DNA of 64,000 nucleotides from Chaetomium olivaceum (Eukaryota > Ascomycota > Sordariomycetes > Sordariales > Chaetomiaceae), in NCBI GenBank assembly GCA_039881045.1, contig JAYWVB010000038.1, forward strand, positions 124,001-188,000. Reading direction: 5' to 3'. The notes under the pieces are model-generated. The model searched no databases and was not told where the DNA came from. It was given only the letters and a program-made list of their open reading frames with translations. The translations under genes were made by a program, and so were the position numbers. Within the stretch, counting starts at the first letter, position 1, and each line of letters starts with the position of its first letter. Positions 23,897 to 35,278 of this stretch are shown in pieces.

Positions 23897-25988
23897 TCAA
23901 CCATTTTCACTCCTAAACTCCCCTTCCATTCCCCCACCCATCCCAGCACCACCACTCCTTTCCCTACACCCGTAGCAACGAAAAAAAAGGAAAAGAAGAA
24001 AAAAGAAAGAAAGAAAATATCGCCACTCAACGGCGAGAACCCCGGTGCCTACCATCCCCCTTCTTGCCCGCGCTCCCATCCCCACCACCGGCGCCGATGC
24101 CTTCTTGAACCGCCCCCCACTCCCGTCCACAATAACCGGCCGCTCCTCCTTTGTCTTCGGTTGGCCGTTGTCAGCCGCAGAAAAGGACGGAGCCGCCGCC
24201 GTCGACGTAGAGGTGGTGGCTGAGTGTCCAGGTTGCGGCGGCGTGTCGGCGGACAGGAACTGGGACTGAGGCTGAGGCTGCGCCTGAGGTTGTGACTGTG
24301 CCTGCTGTGCCTGTGCCTGTGCCTGTGCCTGTACCGGCCTTGACGGCCTTCCGCCATCCGCCTTAGAGTTCGAGCCCTGACCAGCAACAGCAGACTTCCC
24401 ACCACCACCACCACCACCACCATGATTGCCCCCGCCGCCGCCTTGCCGCCGACCCGACCGGCCACCACCGTCCAACCCATCCGGCGAGACGCCCTCGACC
24501 ACCAAACGCGTCGACAACCGTCTCGCGCCCATCTTCCGCCCGTCCAGGGCCGCCACGGCCGCGTTGGCAAGCTCCGTCGTGCCGAACGTGACGTATGCGG
24601 TACCTCTGGCCTTGCCGTCCTTGTTGAACGGCAGCTCCATCTTCTCGATCTGGCCCGGCGCGCCCCCGATCCCCGCGTGCTGGACGAGGAGGCCCGTGAC
24701 GACAGCCTCCGAAAGCCCTTCTCGCTCCAGGTCGCGGATGATGATCTTGCGCTGCTCCACGACGACGGTCGGCCGGCTGCTGTGGTCGTAGTTGGCCGTC
24801 GTCTGGTCTTGCTGCGGCGACGGAATGGCGTCGGCCGGCCAGTCGTTCCCCGTCGAATAGACGTGGCCGCTGTTCCCGACTGCCGGTTGGACAAACCCGG
24901 CGTAGCCCGGCCCCCTCGCGCCGTAGGCCGTTCCCGGTGGATAATACCCGGCAGGGTCGCTGTACTGGTACTGAGTGACCCCGGGTGGGGCGGATACGGA
25001 TATCGGGCTTGCCATCGCTTGGTATGCTGTAGGATGAGGGCCAACCGCCACCTGCGGCATAAAACCATGGTTTGGAACAGCCAGTTGCTGGTATGCCAAG
25101 GCGCCAGGTGGTGTGAGAGGTGCGGCCGGAGCTGGCTGGTACCCCCCGGCGGCACCATATGAGGACGAAGTAACATATCCCCATTGTGGCTCCGCCATGT
25201 TGAATGATGGGCTGACGTTCCCGTGATAGCCCAGGTAGGGGCTTCGCATCGTCGTTCCCACGCCGTGAGAAAAGGGTTCGCTAGCGTCTGGAGCTGGATC
25301 CTCGGGTTCGCTCACCACCCTCCCATTGTCTCCTCGCATGATTCTCGCTGCATGGTAGTCGGTTGGCAGAAGCTTGACGACAGTAGCTTGGTTCATGTTC
25401 CGGGCATCCGCTTGGAGGGCGCGATATTCAAGCGTGTTACCGTCGAGGTATTCTATCACCAACGACTGTTAGAACAAATTTGGCTTGAGGCTTGGAGCTC
25501 CACGTAACTGAATGCTTTTTCAAAATTGGCTCGTCCTTTCACCCGAAACGAACCCTGACGTTGGAGGGTAGACTTCAGCATGATCTACCTCGCAGGCTTG
25601 TTGAAGCAAATGCCTTCAAGTCTCTCCATGTTGTCCGGTGAGCGAGCTGTACATGGCAGTCAGTAAAACCCAACCGAAGGCTGATTCGCGGGTTTCACGT
25701 ACGTTGGCAACTAAAATGTAATACAACCCTGTTTCTGATCCTGGCTTCACGGTGAAGGGCTCCAGGCTTCGGTTATTATGCTGGTTCCGATGCATCCTGA
25801 GCTGTCGTCCTTTGGCTGCAAGGCGAGCAAAGTCAAGACCGCGTAGACCCGAATCGTCAACGCCGCGGCGGCAAGACCAGGACACGGAGATATGAAGATG
25901 CGCCGAGTATGCTAACACCTGTTTACCGGTCACAGGATGCCGTGGTGTCTTGAAAGGTATCGAGATATTGAAAACGATTCCACGCCAT
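23897..25988 (-). CDS. Two-RRM RNA-binding protein, frameshifted N-terminal RRM
   Basis: Proposed exons: 25927-25988, 25703-25815, 25509-25646, 23897-25452. RRM2 is clear: RNP2 KIIIRDL, RNP1 KARGTAYVTF, ending RLVVEG. An N-terminal RRM is spread over three frames: GLYYILVAN, TTWRDLKAFA, ACEVDHAEVYPPTSG, RVKGRANFEKAF, then KYLDGNTLEYRALQADARN after a GTTACG..GATAG intron. Removing three single T insertions (minus-strand sense; near 25778, 25604 and 25547) makes the sum of exons exactly divisible by three (about 621 aa). After RRM2 come Gly-rich, QAQAQ and Ser/Thr-rich stretches. The last part is uncertain: a polypyrimidine tract at 23964-24052 with GTAGGC and GTGTAG ends may be an intron, replacing the implausible FLSFFFLLFLFF tail. 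The RNA target is unknown. The first exon is the least certain. Confidence 0.7.
24306..24334. repeat. 6-bp coding tandem repeat (QA)n
   Basis: GCCTGT repeats on the plus strand encode alternating Gln-Ala on the minus strand in the C-terminal tail of the RRM protein. It is a likely length-variable microsatellite. Confidence 0.6.
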
Positions 25989-27762
25989 CAACAACGGGGC
26001 CAGGAGTCCCGACCAACCAGGCAGAATTGATATTTCATTGAAGGATTAACCCAGGCACTCGCAAGTGAGTAAAGAGAGAAACTAGCGAAGTAATTGTTTT
26101 ATCGCCACGTACGTCGTTGAGAGAAGGTAGCGCCAGCAGCCTCCAGGCCGGGGCGCGAGGTTATGATATCGTTCAACAAGGGGAAGGCTGCGCTATAAGG
26201 CTGTCAGTAACCCCCCCCAGGAGATGGTTGGGAACTACATGATAAAAAATAAGTCCGTCTTCCGGGAAAGCGACTGCCCTTCAGGCAGTCAGCTTTGCCA
26301 AAAAGGACTCGGCCGCGGACGACGCCCATTGTCAGGGATCCCAAACAGTTGTGCGTGTCGGAAATTCGGAGGTGGTCCGCGTTTAACGAGCTATCACATT
26401 TCATGCCGGGCCCTCGAGTCCCAAGACACAAATAAACAGATTAGGCGGAAACCGGTCAGCCCCAATTGTCTGGCAGCTGCTGCTCAAGCTGTGCAATGGC
26501 GGCCCATCCCGGGTCTGAGATGCGTCGAACGGCACGAAGGAGAACCGAGGACCAAACATGTCGGTATATCCCAACACCCTAAACCAGACAAGATAATCGG
26601 CGGCCCGAGAACAACGTTCTGGTACCCGAGAAGGTCACAGAGAAGGAACTTGTTGGTCATGAAGTGGCGTCAAATGTCTCCCCGCCCACCCCCCGGTCGG
26701 TCCAATCAGCCGGGTCGGCTTGGGCGCGGGTCCGGCAGCACCGACCGGGTTTTGGGTGCCAACAGGGTCGTGTGGGCTCTGTCAGAAGCGGCAGCGAGCG
26801 AGAGTAACAATGCAGTTGGTGGTGCCTGGTGTCCGGCATGTGTGAGAGACTCGAGGAGACACAGACAAGGGCTGGAGACTTGCACAAGCGTAGCCGAGGG
26901 TGCATCAAAGCGGAACAAATTTGGCGTGGCGCTCTATAGAAACAAGCCACCATGCCGGCGGCCACTTCAACTCCGTCTTGTAACCAGGCGCGCGCTTTCG
27001 CACAAGAGCCCAAGGTACGCTAACAAGATAGACGGGTTCAAAGCAATAAACACTCACCGCCATGCAAGAGCCCTGCGGGTTCCCGGTTCATTGTATGTAA
27101 CATGAATTCCGAGATGGGGCCGGTGATGTTTGCCTCACTCGCAAAATCGCACGCACTATGCCAGGAAGGGCCACTCGTGTTCACCCGGAGGAGCCTCAGC
27201 GCGAGGCTGCGTCCGGCAGTCGAGTTGACAAGTTCGAGCGAAGAAGAGTCTGCCATACCCCAAACTACCAGCTTCTCGGGGACGAACGGAAGGGAGGATC
27301 CGGTCATGGGAAGCCTGGTCGAGTGGAAGCTTTCGCCGGGGCCTTGGTGTTGTCGACACTCAGCCAGAAATGACCAATCGTATTATTCGATCTACAAGAT
27401 CGGGGGTCCCGGGAGCGGTGACGTTGGGGTTTCGATTCGACCCCCTGTCCCAAAACGGGAAAGACAAAGAATAAGCAACCAGGCCATGAGCGGGGTTTTG
27501 CGCTCACCCTTCTGTTTGACTCGAAGCGCCGAGAAGTGCTTGGGCCTTTCCCAATGGGACAAGGCTTGCATATGTCGACTTGCATCACAGGCCGAGAGAC
27601 GAGTGAGGGCTGTTAACGTCAACAGCTGGCTCAACCGTGTCTCCAAGCCTTGCTCAATAGGGTCACCCCCAAGCTCTCAGGCGCGCGGTGCCATGTCGAG
27701 TTTCGTCCAGAACGGTGTCAGCGAGGCTCAACACTCTTGTCAAGAGGACGGCCCACAAAGTT
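25989..27762. other. Long intergenic region, no supported gene
   Basis: About 1.8 kb upstream of the RRM gene and downstream of WDR8. Plus-strand ORFs at 26224-27105 and 27102-28184 have no recognisable domains, and the second runs antisense into WDR8. I consider them chance ORFs. It may hold promoter elements and an unannotated non-coding RNA, but nothing specific can be shown. Confidence 0.4.
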
Positions 27763-29468
27763 CTACCGTTTGTACACGAAGGTATCTTCCAGTTCGCTGG
27801 AGTCATCGTCCTCATCCAGGACCGGGATCTCACCTCTTGCGTTGGATGCCGGGATCAGGTGGAGGGGAGACTCTTCACGTTCACTGCGTTCGTCCATTGA
27901 CAAAGCTGGCCCCGATAACTCGTGGTCGCCCCACGGAGCCGGGCCCTGCACCGTCTCGCCAAGACATGCAAGCACGTAATGATGGGCGTCCGAGAAGAAA
28001 ACGGACGGAGAAATCGACTGCTCAACTCCAAGCCACAGAGCCCGGAGCTTGCCACCTGTCTTGCCGCCAGGTAGGTGCCGGGCGAAGTCAACAGACCGGG
28101 GACCTTCCGAGAGGGGATCCCAGACGAAGACCAAGCCGTTGTACTGGTCGCCTTCGCATCTCACCAACAGGGTTTCTGAGATAGTTGGGTGCCACGAAAG
28201 GCTAGCCACATTTCCATGGAAGAGGAGCACTGCGCGAAGCTCTGCGGCCTGCACGTCCCAGATCCAGACAGTACTGGGGGAGTCGTCCTGCCGCGTGGCA
28301 ACAAGGGTCGAGGAGGGATCGAAGGAAATCGAGGCGCATCCGGAGACAGGCTCTGAGTTGTCTCTCAATGCAGGGGCTGGTGATATGCTCTGGGCCGTTC
28401 GCAAAAAGGTGTGGATGGTAGGCCCTGCATGCGATGCGGCAATTTGCTCCTGCCAAACCTGCAGCGCCCAGTCAGTCAAGGCTGGCGCTGGGCATGCCGA
28501 TGATCCAGGTACTCACCTGTAGGGTATCTTTCGGTACGAGCGTTCTCGGGTGGCGGAGTCGCATTGTCTCCGTGACGGAGGCCATGCTGAGCACGCAAAC
28601 AGACCTGCTGAAATCGCCAACCGCGAGATATCGGGCGTCTCCAGAGAACTCAACTGAGCGGACGCCAGCTCCGAGAGCAAAGTCTCGATCCTCCGGAAGG
28701 GGATTGGCAGGCCCTGACCACGATTTGAAGACGTGCCCGTCGGACGTATAGAAGAGGACCTTGTGGCCGTGGGCTGGCGAGTCCCACACCACCAGCCACC
28801 GGCCGTCCGGGCTCCAAACCAATGCCTGGGCGTCGATGGTGTCGGGTGCCCAGGACCTCTGCAGTTCTCTTGTCGGATAGCTGTGGATGCTTACCATGTC
28901 CTTACCCGAGGTCCTCGTCAGCACCGCAAGGTGACGTGTCTCGGGTCGAAAGGAGAAACATTTGGAGGCAGACGATGAAGAAAAGACCTTGGGGCTGCCG
29001 ATCTCAGTCGCTTTGGACGAGGCCAGGTCGAACATGGAAAATTTGAGTCCGAATGAGGAGATAACACAGATCTCGGCGTCCGACGCGCCGAAGCCAACAT
29101 ACGCTGGCTTCGTACCTGCGGTCGCATGGTTCTGAATGGTGGCGCTGAAGCTGTCGTCCAGCGCCGACACGACTCGAATCCGCTCGGCATCAGCGACAAG
29201 CAAAAGACGAGATGAGGGCGACCACTGAAAGCTTAGCACAGGACCTGCAAAGTCCTGTCCGAGCTTGACAACATTGACCACATTGAGTCCGGCAACAGTC
29301 CGGACATTGATAATGGACCCGAAGACAGTCGCGAGATGTTTGCCATTCGGGCTCGGAAGGGAATGAACCGAGGCTTTTGATTGTCAATAATCGAGCAACT
29401 TTAAAGTCGTGACTTCCATGGTCTTGACATGCAAAGAGCTCACATTTTAGTGGGTTGGAGAATTGCAT
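27763..29468 (-). CDS. WD40 protein WDR8/WRAP73 homologue
   Basis: Three exons: 29444-29468, 28517-29373, 27763-28458; 525 aa. In fission yeast the homologue Wdr8 works with Msd1 to anchor spindle microtubule minus ends at the spindle pole body; in animals WRAP73 acts at centrosomes. The spliced start MQFSNPLKSSVHSLPSPNGK matches the family, and WD-type blades follow (VLSFQWSPSSRLLLVAD, DAQALVWSPDGRWLVVWD, VRSVEFSGDARYLAVGD, VASLSWHPTISETLLV). Introns use GTGAGC/AAAAG and GTGAGT/CTGCAG. The C-terminal ~60 residues are acidic (DEDDDSSELED). It is divergent from cnxABC with 710 bp between the starts. The frame is clean. Confidence 0.85.
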
Positions 29469-30178
29469 CGTGAATCTGGCCGCGGAGTTCTGCGGAGATT
29501 GGGAAGAGAGAGAGAGGCAGAGAGAGTACCTGGGTAGATGACTTGGGTTGGATGAGGAAGGTGAACTCGCAAGTCAGAGATTGTCGGATTCTAAATCCGC
29601 TCAATCTGGAATGCTTCCACCTTGTTGCTGCCTTCCGTGCTGTTCTAAAAGAAAGTAAGAAAATTCGAATTAGGTAGGGAGGTAAGTGGTGCCTTCTCCG
29701 TCAAGGTGATTCTGCAAGCCGACTGTTAGATACGGTCTGTGCGTGCAAACAAAACAGCTTGAACAATGGAACGGAAGGCCGTGTCCGGAAGGTGCCTGCC
29801 GTAGGCCCCCGCTGACTCGGGTTGTGCCAAGGCCATTGTCCGGCTCAAGATAAGCTTGGGCCACAAGGGGGACTCGGCGACTTGCGAGCCGATAAAATGG
29901 GATCCACCACTTCCGAATCCCGCCTCTGCCCGCGGAGAACCCCCCGCGCTTATACGCTGAGTCACCGTTGCCGTCGGTTTGAGTGCCTATTTCCGCTGAA
30001 CAAGGAGGGTGATGTCAAAGAGTCTCCGAGGGCCGGCGTGGCAACCATTAATTAACTATCTACGACATGCACAGTTGCACTCGAAAATTTCTCGAGAACC
30101 TGTCACCTACAGTGGGAATCGCGAAAATCGCTGAATCGCCGAATCGCTAAAGCAATAAAAGTGTTTTGAGTTCAGACC
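29469..30178. promoter_or_regulatory. Divergent WDR8/cnxABC promoter region
   Basis: About 710 bp between divergent start codons. Close to the cnxABC ATG lie four copies of AATCGC (30117-30147, listed separately). No ORF is supported. Confidence 0.5.
30117..30147 (+). repeat. Four AATCGC direct repeats upstream of cnxABC
   Basis: AATCGC occurs at 30117, 30126, 30134 and 30142, spaced 9, 8 and 8 bp, ending 32 bp before the ATG. The regular spacing near one helical turn and the position suggest a promoter or 5' UTR element; this is inference. Confidence 0.45.
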
Positions 30179-32545
30179 ATGGCAGCTGCTGTGCGCAGCT
30201 TCGCCCGCAACTTCCGGGCCGGCAAACTGCATGCGCCTCCGACAAATCGGACGGTCTCGTGGCAAGTGAGATGCGCCTCCGGAGCTGCCGCGATCCGCAC
30301 ACCGGAGCCGGCGCCGCCACCAAGCCCGCACATACACGCTACCGAAGACACGGCTCCCTTACATGAGAGGAACTCGAATCCTAATAGCTCGGCCCGTGAC
30401 CCCGCGCATCCGGCGACCGCCCCACGCCGGGACCGCATCCGGGATGCCAAGCCGTTTTCCGACTTCCTCACAGACACCTTCCACCGACAGCACGACTACC
30501 TGCGCATCTCGGTCACAGAACGGTGTAACCTACGATGCCTGTACTGCATGCCCGAGGAGGGCGTGCCCCTCTCACCCTCCCGGGAACTCTTGACAACGCC
30601 CGAGATCGTCATGCTCTCTTCCCTCTTCGTCTCGCAGGGGGTCACGAAAATCCGGCTCACCGGCGGGGAGCCGACTGTCCGGCGGGACATTGTGCCCCTG
30701 ATGCAGCAGATAGGGGCGTTACGCACCCACGGACTGCGGGAGTTGTGCTTGACCACCAATGGGCTCTCGCTACACCGCAAGCTCGAGCCCATGGTCGAGG
30801 CTGGCCTGACGGGCGTCAACCTCTCGCTCGACACCCTGGATCCGTGGCAATTCCAACTGATGACGCGGAGGGCAGGGTTCAATGCCGTTCAGAAGACCAT
30901 CGACCGCATCTTTGAGCTGAACCGCGCCGGGGCGGGCATCAAGTTCAAGATAAACTGCGTCGTCATGCGCGGGATGAACGACCGCGAAATTCTTCCGTTT
31001 GTGGAGTTGACGCGGGAGAAGGATGTCGAGGTGCGCTTTATCGAGTACATGCCGTTCGATGGCAACAAATGGAACGAAGGAAAGATGTTCAGCTACCAGG
31101 AAATGCTGGATCTGATCCGTACCCGGTATCCGGGTCTCGAGCGAGTTCAGGGCCACAAGAACGACACCAGCAAGACCTTTCAGGTACCCGGATTTACGGG
31201 CAGGCTTGGGTTCATCACGAGCATGACCCACAACTTCTGCGGCACATGCAACAGGCTTCGCATCACAGGTGATGGGAATCTGAAAGTGTGCCTGTTTGGA
31301 AACGCCGAGGTGTCTCTGCGGGACATCGTACGGAAGGTTAATAACGGCGAGCCCATCGACGAAGAGGCATTCAAAGCGTTGGAGCAGGCCGCCAGGGAGA
31401 AGCTAGCAAGCCTTCCCGCCTCCGGCCTTCCAGCCCTGGTAGTGCCCAACTCGGAGGAGCTTCTCAATGTTATCGGCGTGGCGGTCAAGGGCAAAAAGGA
31501 GAAACACGCCGGCATCGGGGAGCTGGAACATATGAAGAACCGGCCGATGATATTAATTGGTGGGTGATTATCCTTTACCACTTATCTTTCTTTATGCATT
31601 GGGCGGAGTTCAGGGCATTATGAGGCATGATACGTTGAGCATGACATTTGTTGGATATCTGGGGCGGCTTGCATGGCATGTACGGGCAGTCTAGCTAAGT
31701 AGAAATTGTTAGATGCGTTACCATCTCAACAGAGCGTCAAGACTCATATACAACGGTATCTAATCGGCCTACCATCGACTCCTTTCATGGCCAGTAAACC
31801 CACAAGCCACCTACCGGCGTTCATGATCCCCTCTCACGCCACCACAACCCACCACCATCATCAATACCGTCTCTTCTCAACCACCCCCGGCCGCCCTCTC
31901 AACAACAACGACAACGACAACGACGAAGGAACCAACCCCACCACGCCCCCTCCACCACCACCATCACAACCACAACCACAACCAAGACTAACGCACGTCA
32001 CCGCCGCCGGCACAGCGCACATGGTCTCCATCACGGACAAGCTCCCCACACGACGCGTCGCCCAAGCCAAATGCGCCGTGCGCTTCTCGTCGCGCGCCCC
32101 CCTGGCGCTGATCCGCGCCAACCAGATGCGCAAGGGCGACGTGCTGGGCGTGGCGCGCGTGGCGGGAATCATGGCCGCCAAGCGCACGCCCGATCTGATC
32201 CCGCTGTGCCACCCCGTGGCGCTGACGCATGCGGAGGTGGAGTTGGTTTTGGTTGGTGGTGGTGGTGGTGGTGGTGATGGGGATGGGGATGGGGATGGGG
32301 TTGACGGGGGAGGGCAAAAGGGGGGAGGGGGTGATGATGATGAGGTGCAGATTACGGCGACGGTGTCGTGCGATGGGAAGACGGGGGTGGAGATGGAGGC
32401 GCTTACGGCGGCGAGTGCCGCGGCGCTGACGGTTTATGATATGTGCAAGGCGGTGGATAAGGGGATGGTGATTGGGGACTTGAGGGTGGTGCTGAAGGAA
32501 GGAGGGAAGAGTGGGCGGTGGGTGGAAGGGGAAAAGGCTGAGTGA
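30179..32545 (+). CDS. cnxABC: Molybdopterin precursor synthase, MoaA-MoaC fusion (MOCS1)
   Basis: It makes cyclic pyranopterin monophosphate from GTP, the first step of molybdenum cofactor synthesis, probably in mitochondria (Arg-rich start MAAAVRSFARNFRAGKL). Exon 1 is 30179-31559, exon 2 is 31713-32545; spliced product 737 aa. The MoaA part has the radical-SAM cluster motif CNLRCLYC and the C-terminal cluster FCGTCNRLRITGDGNLKVC. If unspliced, it ends at MILIGG-TGA (31565-31567), the conserved Gly-Gly tail. The intron (GTGGGT..TTAG, 153 nt) cuts within the first Gly codon and joins to the linker leading to MoaC: AHMVSITDK, PDLIPLCHPVALTHAEVEL, TGVEMEALTAAS, YDMCKAVDKGM. The linker carries HHHHQYRLFSTTPGRP, which resembles a mitochondrial cleavage site, with its own ATG at 31787. 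A Gly/Asp-rich insert interrupts the MoaC domain at 32250-32345. Confidence 0.9.
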
Positions 32546-34520
32546 TCGAGTCGTTGGTGTATGTCTGGTCAGGGGGCGTTGGTCTTGTTTACTCGGGAAA
32601 AGGGGCATGTTAAGGGTTTCAGCATGAGTATGCCCTGACGACGAGCACAACTCAACGACAGTCAATGCCCTTGAACGAAATCTCCCCGCAACTTGCTCAC
32701 ACCCCCACTGCACGCCTTTTCTTTACTTATTGTGTAAGCAAATGTTTATATATTCAACCAAGGAAACCGAGAGTAGTTGCCTTGGAAGAGGGGATCTTCC
32801 CCAGTGGGCGGGGAAGGAGAGTTGTCGATCTGACAAGCCATGTGTGTCAATAACCCTTGAATTGCGACTTCGCTTCTCCTCCTTTCTCCTCTTTCCAACC
32901 ACATTGCCTCTCCTCTTCTCACTCGAACTCTCAAGCTTGACGTCCAGCAACCGACAATCGGAAGCCGCCCTCCCCAGAGCCGCCGTCAGCGAGCACTTCC
33001 CGCACAGGCTTCGCCCGCCCCCTGTTTGTCATGACGTAACAAGAACTAAACAGCCCCTCCGTCGAGTCGGAGAAGGCGCCGATGACAAGCGCTTCGCAGC
33101 GAGGGGGATGTGACATTGAGCGCGTCCTTCCTGCATCTCATCCACCTCCTCACTCATTCCCAGAGTTCCCCTTCCACTCAGGCTCTTTGCATTGCAACAG
33201 GAACCCTCAGCCCCCACTCACTCGTTTGGTCGGGGTCGCAGAGGCTGAACTGACTCCATCCGATGCTCGGTCTATCTCCCATCCCCCTGTCGTCCCAGCC
33301 CAGCCGCTTCTGTCTTCGCCCCCCAGCCTGCGCTGCCGTCAAGTTATTGGATCTTCCAAACCCAGCTCATTCGCCCAATCAGCACTCGACGATAACCTTT
33401 TTCTTTCCTCCAGCCAATCACACCCGGGCCAGTCAGTCGTCCTGGCCAACCCACTCCCAGATGGAGAGAAGCCAGAGTGGCCATCGACCGGTGGAGACCC
33501 AACCAATGCAGTGGCACGTCTCGGCGGGAGGAGGAAAAGGGCTTTGCCATCACCGTGCGAGCAAATCCCACATCCGCCGCTCCGCCCCGGGTTCACGATG
33601 GGAGAGAAGACTGGACTGGGGGTGGAAAATAAGAAAGAGGAGAAATAAATCAGCCGTATTACTATATTCCGTGTATGTCGAGCATGAACTGGACTGCCAA
33701 TTCGAGTGGTGATGTTATCATTTCTAGTGTTGAGTTGCGAATTGTGCAAACAAAACTGGAACGAGAGCACAGGGTGTGCACCAACGCGCCAATCAGTTCT
33801 CACAAATCTTCCCCAGGCCGATCGGCGCCGTCATGATTCAAACATTCTGACGATTGATGAGTCGGATGGGGGCGTTTGGTACTGGCGGCTCTCGCGGGAT
33901 GTATTTGCCTTTTTGGATTCTGGAGAAATGCAATGCAACGGTGTCAGTACGGAGATGGGGCGTTCGGTTGAGATTCGAGAGTCAAGTTTTGAGTATCGGT
34001 ATATCGAGCTACCTCGGTAAGCAGATATCCCCGTTGCTTCTCACCCGCCATTAACCTCTTCAGTTGAAGACAATATACTTGGTAACATTTCCCCTCTCAA
34101 TCAAGTACACCATCTGCATGCGTCTCGATATCGAGCCCTTTAATTTGCTATCTTGATATGTTCAGTGAGGTATCATTATTTCAGACCCGCTCAACGGTCC
34201 TATCTCTCCGCCGCCCTGGCCACGGTCCACCGACTCTACCCAACAATATACCGAAAAGAGACGGGCCTTCTTCCCTCGACCTTCGACCGGAATACGGGTC
34301 ATCGCAGAGGGATACCAGCCAGAATTAGCGGGGCGGAATCGACGCGCCTTATTTAAGCCGGCAAACGAACCCGAGACCCACAAACCCAAGGCTGAGTGAG
34401 GTGCTCCCGCTCGATGCCAGTCGAGATTCCTTACACGCCCCGAAGCGGAAGCGGCTTGTCGCGGCTCGAGATGTAGCGGTAGCGGTTTTGGACGTACCCA
34501 TCTTTGTCCACACTCGGCAT
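32546..34520. other. Intergenic between cnxABC and YKT6
   Basis: About 2 kb between two convergent genes. ORFs at 33082-33712 and 33339-33803 overlap on both strands without domain content. I find no gene, tRNA or repeat I can support. Confidence 0.4.
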
Positions 34521-35278
34521 CTACATGACAATGCAGCACGAGTTCTGCTTCTTGGCCGACTTGTAGAACATCTTGCTCTGCGAGCTCAGGTCGGAGCTCT
34601 TGGCTACGAGGTCGTCGAGTTTTTCGCCGCGTTCCAGGACCTTCCAAATGTTAATATTACGCGAGCCAAAACACCGGTCGCGGTGGAACATACGCTGTCA
34701 ATGGCCTTGTGGAGAATAATCTTGGTCTCGTCCAGTTCCTGCTGGATCTTGGCGATGCTGCTCGCCTCGTTCGCATCTTGGAAGTTGTTCAAGTAATCCT
34801 GTAGGGCGGGGAATGACACATCGCCGTCGTTTTGGGCGGCCCTGATGGTGTCGAGCGGGATCTCGGACAGGAACTGATCCATGAGCTTGGAGAGGACGCT
34901 GTGAGCGGCGATGTGGGGGTAGTCCTTGGTGATGACCACGCCGGCAACGCCTTCCGACCGAGCATAGCAGTGAACAACATAGTCTAACCCGCGTGTGAGT
35001 ATGGCCCGGCATTCGTCGTTTATCGCATCTGAAACGTACCCTGCTCTTCCACACTCTGTCTCTGGCCGGGGTTGGTGCGCTCGGCCACCGTCTTGCTGAT
35101 CATGGTCATGAAGTTCCCATATTCACTTCTGGTAAACCGCGAAAAGTCGCTGAGTTCATGCGCCGCACATAGCTGCAGTGCTGGCTTCTTCGTGTTGTCG
35201 AGGACCTGGCATGCCGTTAGCCGGCGGCCCCTGAGAGTAGGGGGAGGTGAAACATACGCCGGCGTAGTAGAGCTTCAT
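34521..35278 (-). CDS. YKT6: v-SNARE Ykt6
   Basis: Four exons: 35258-35278, 35040-35205, 34694-34983, 34521-34640; 198 aa, the usual length. Ykt6 is a lipid-anchored R-SNARE for ER-Golgi, endosome-vacuole and autophagosome fusion. The start is MKLYYAG joined to VLDNTKKPALQLCAAHEL, the longin domain, with SDFSRFTRSEYGNFMTMISK. The SNARE motif runs from IAKIQQELDETKIILHKAID to VLERGEKLDDLVAKSSDLS, with the central Arg in LERGE. The protein ends KKQNSCCIVM, a CCaaX-type site for farnesylation and palmitoylation. The three introns are 52-56 nt with GTATGT, GTACGT and GTATGT donors and CTAAC-like branch sites. The frame is clean. It is divergent to the FYVE gene. Confidence 0.97.

Noticed and set aside
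26224..27105. 293-codon plus-strand ORF
   Set aside because: Random-looking composition (many Arg, Ser, Pro), no hydrophobic core or known motif, and no sign of introns or homology.
27102..28184. 360-codon plus-strand ORF
   Set aside because: It runs antisense through the last exon of WDR8, has no domain-like segments and no fungal-type start context. The length follows from codon bias of the opposite strand.
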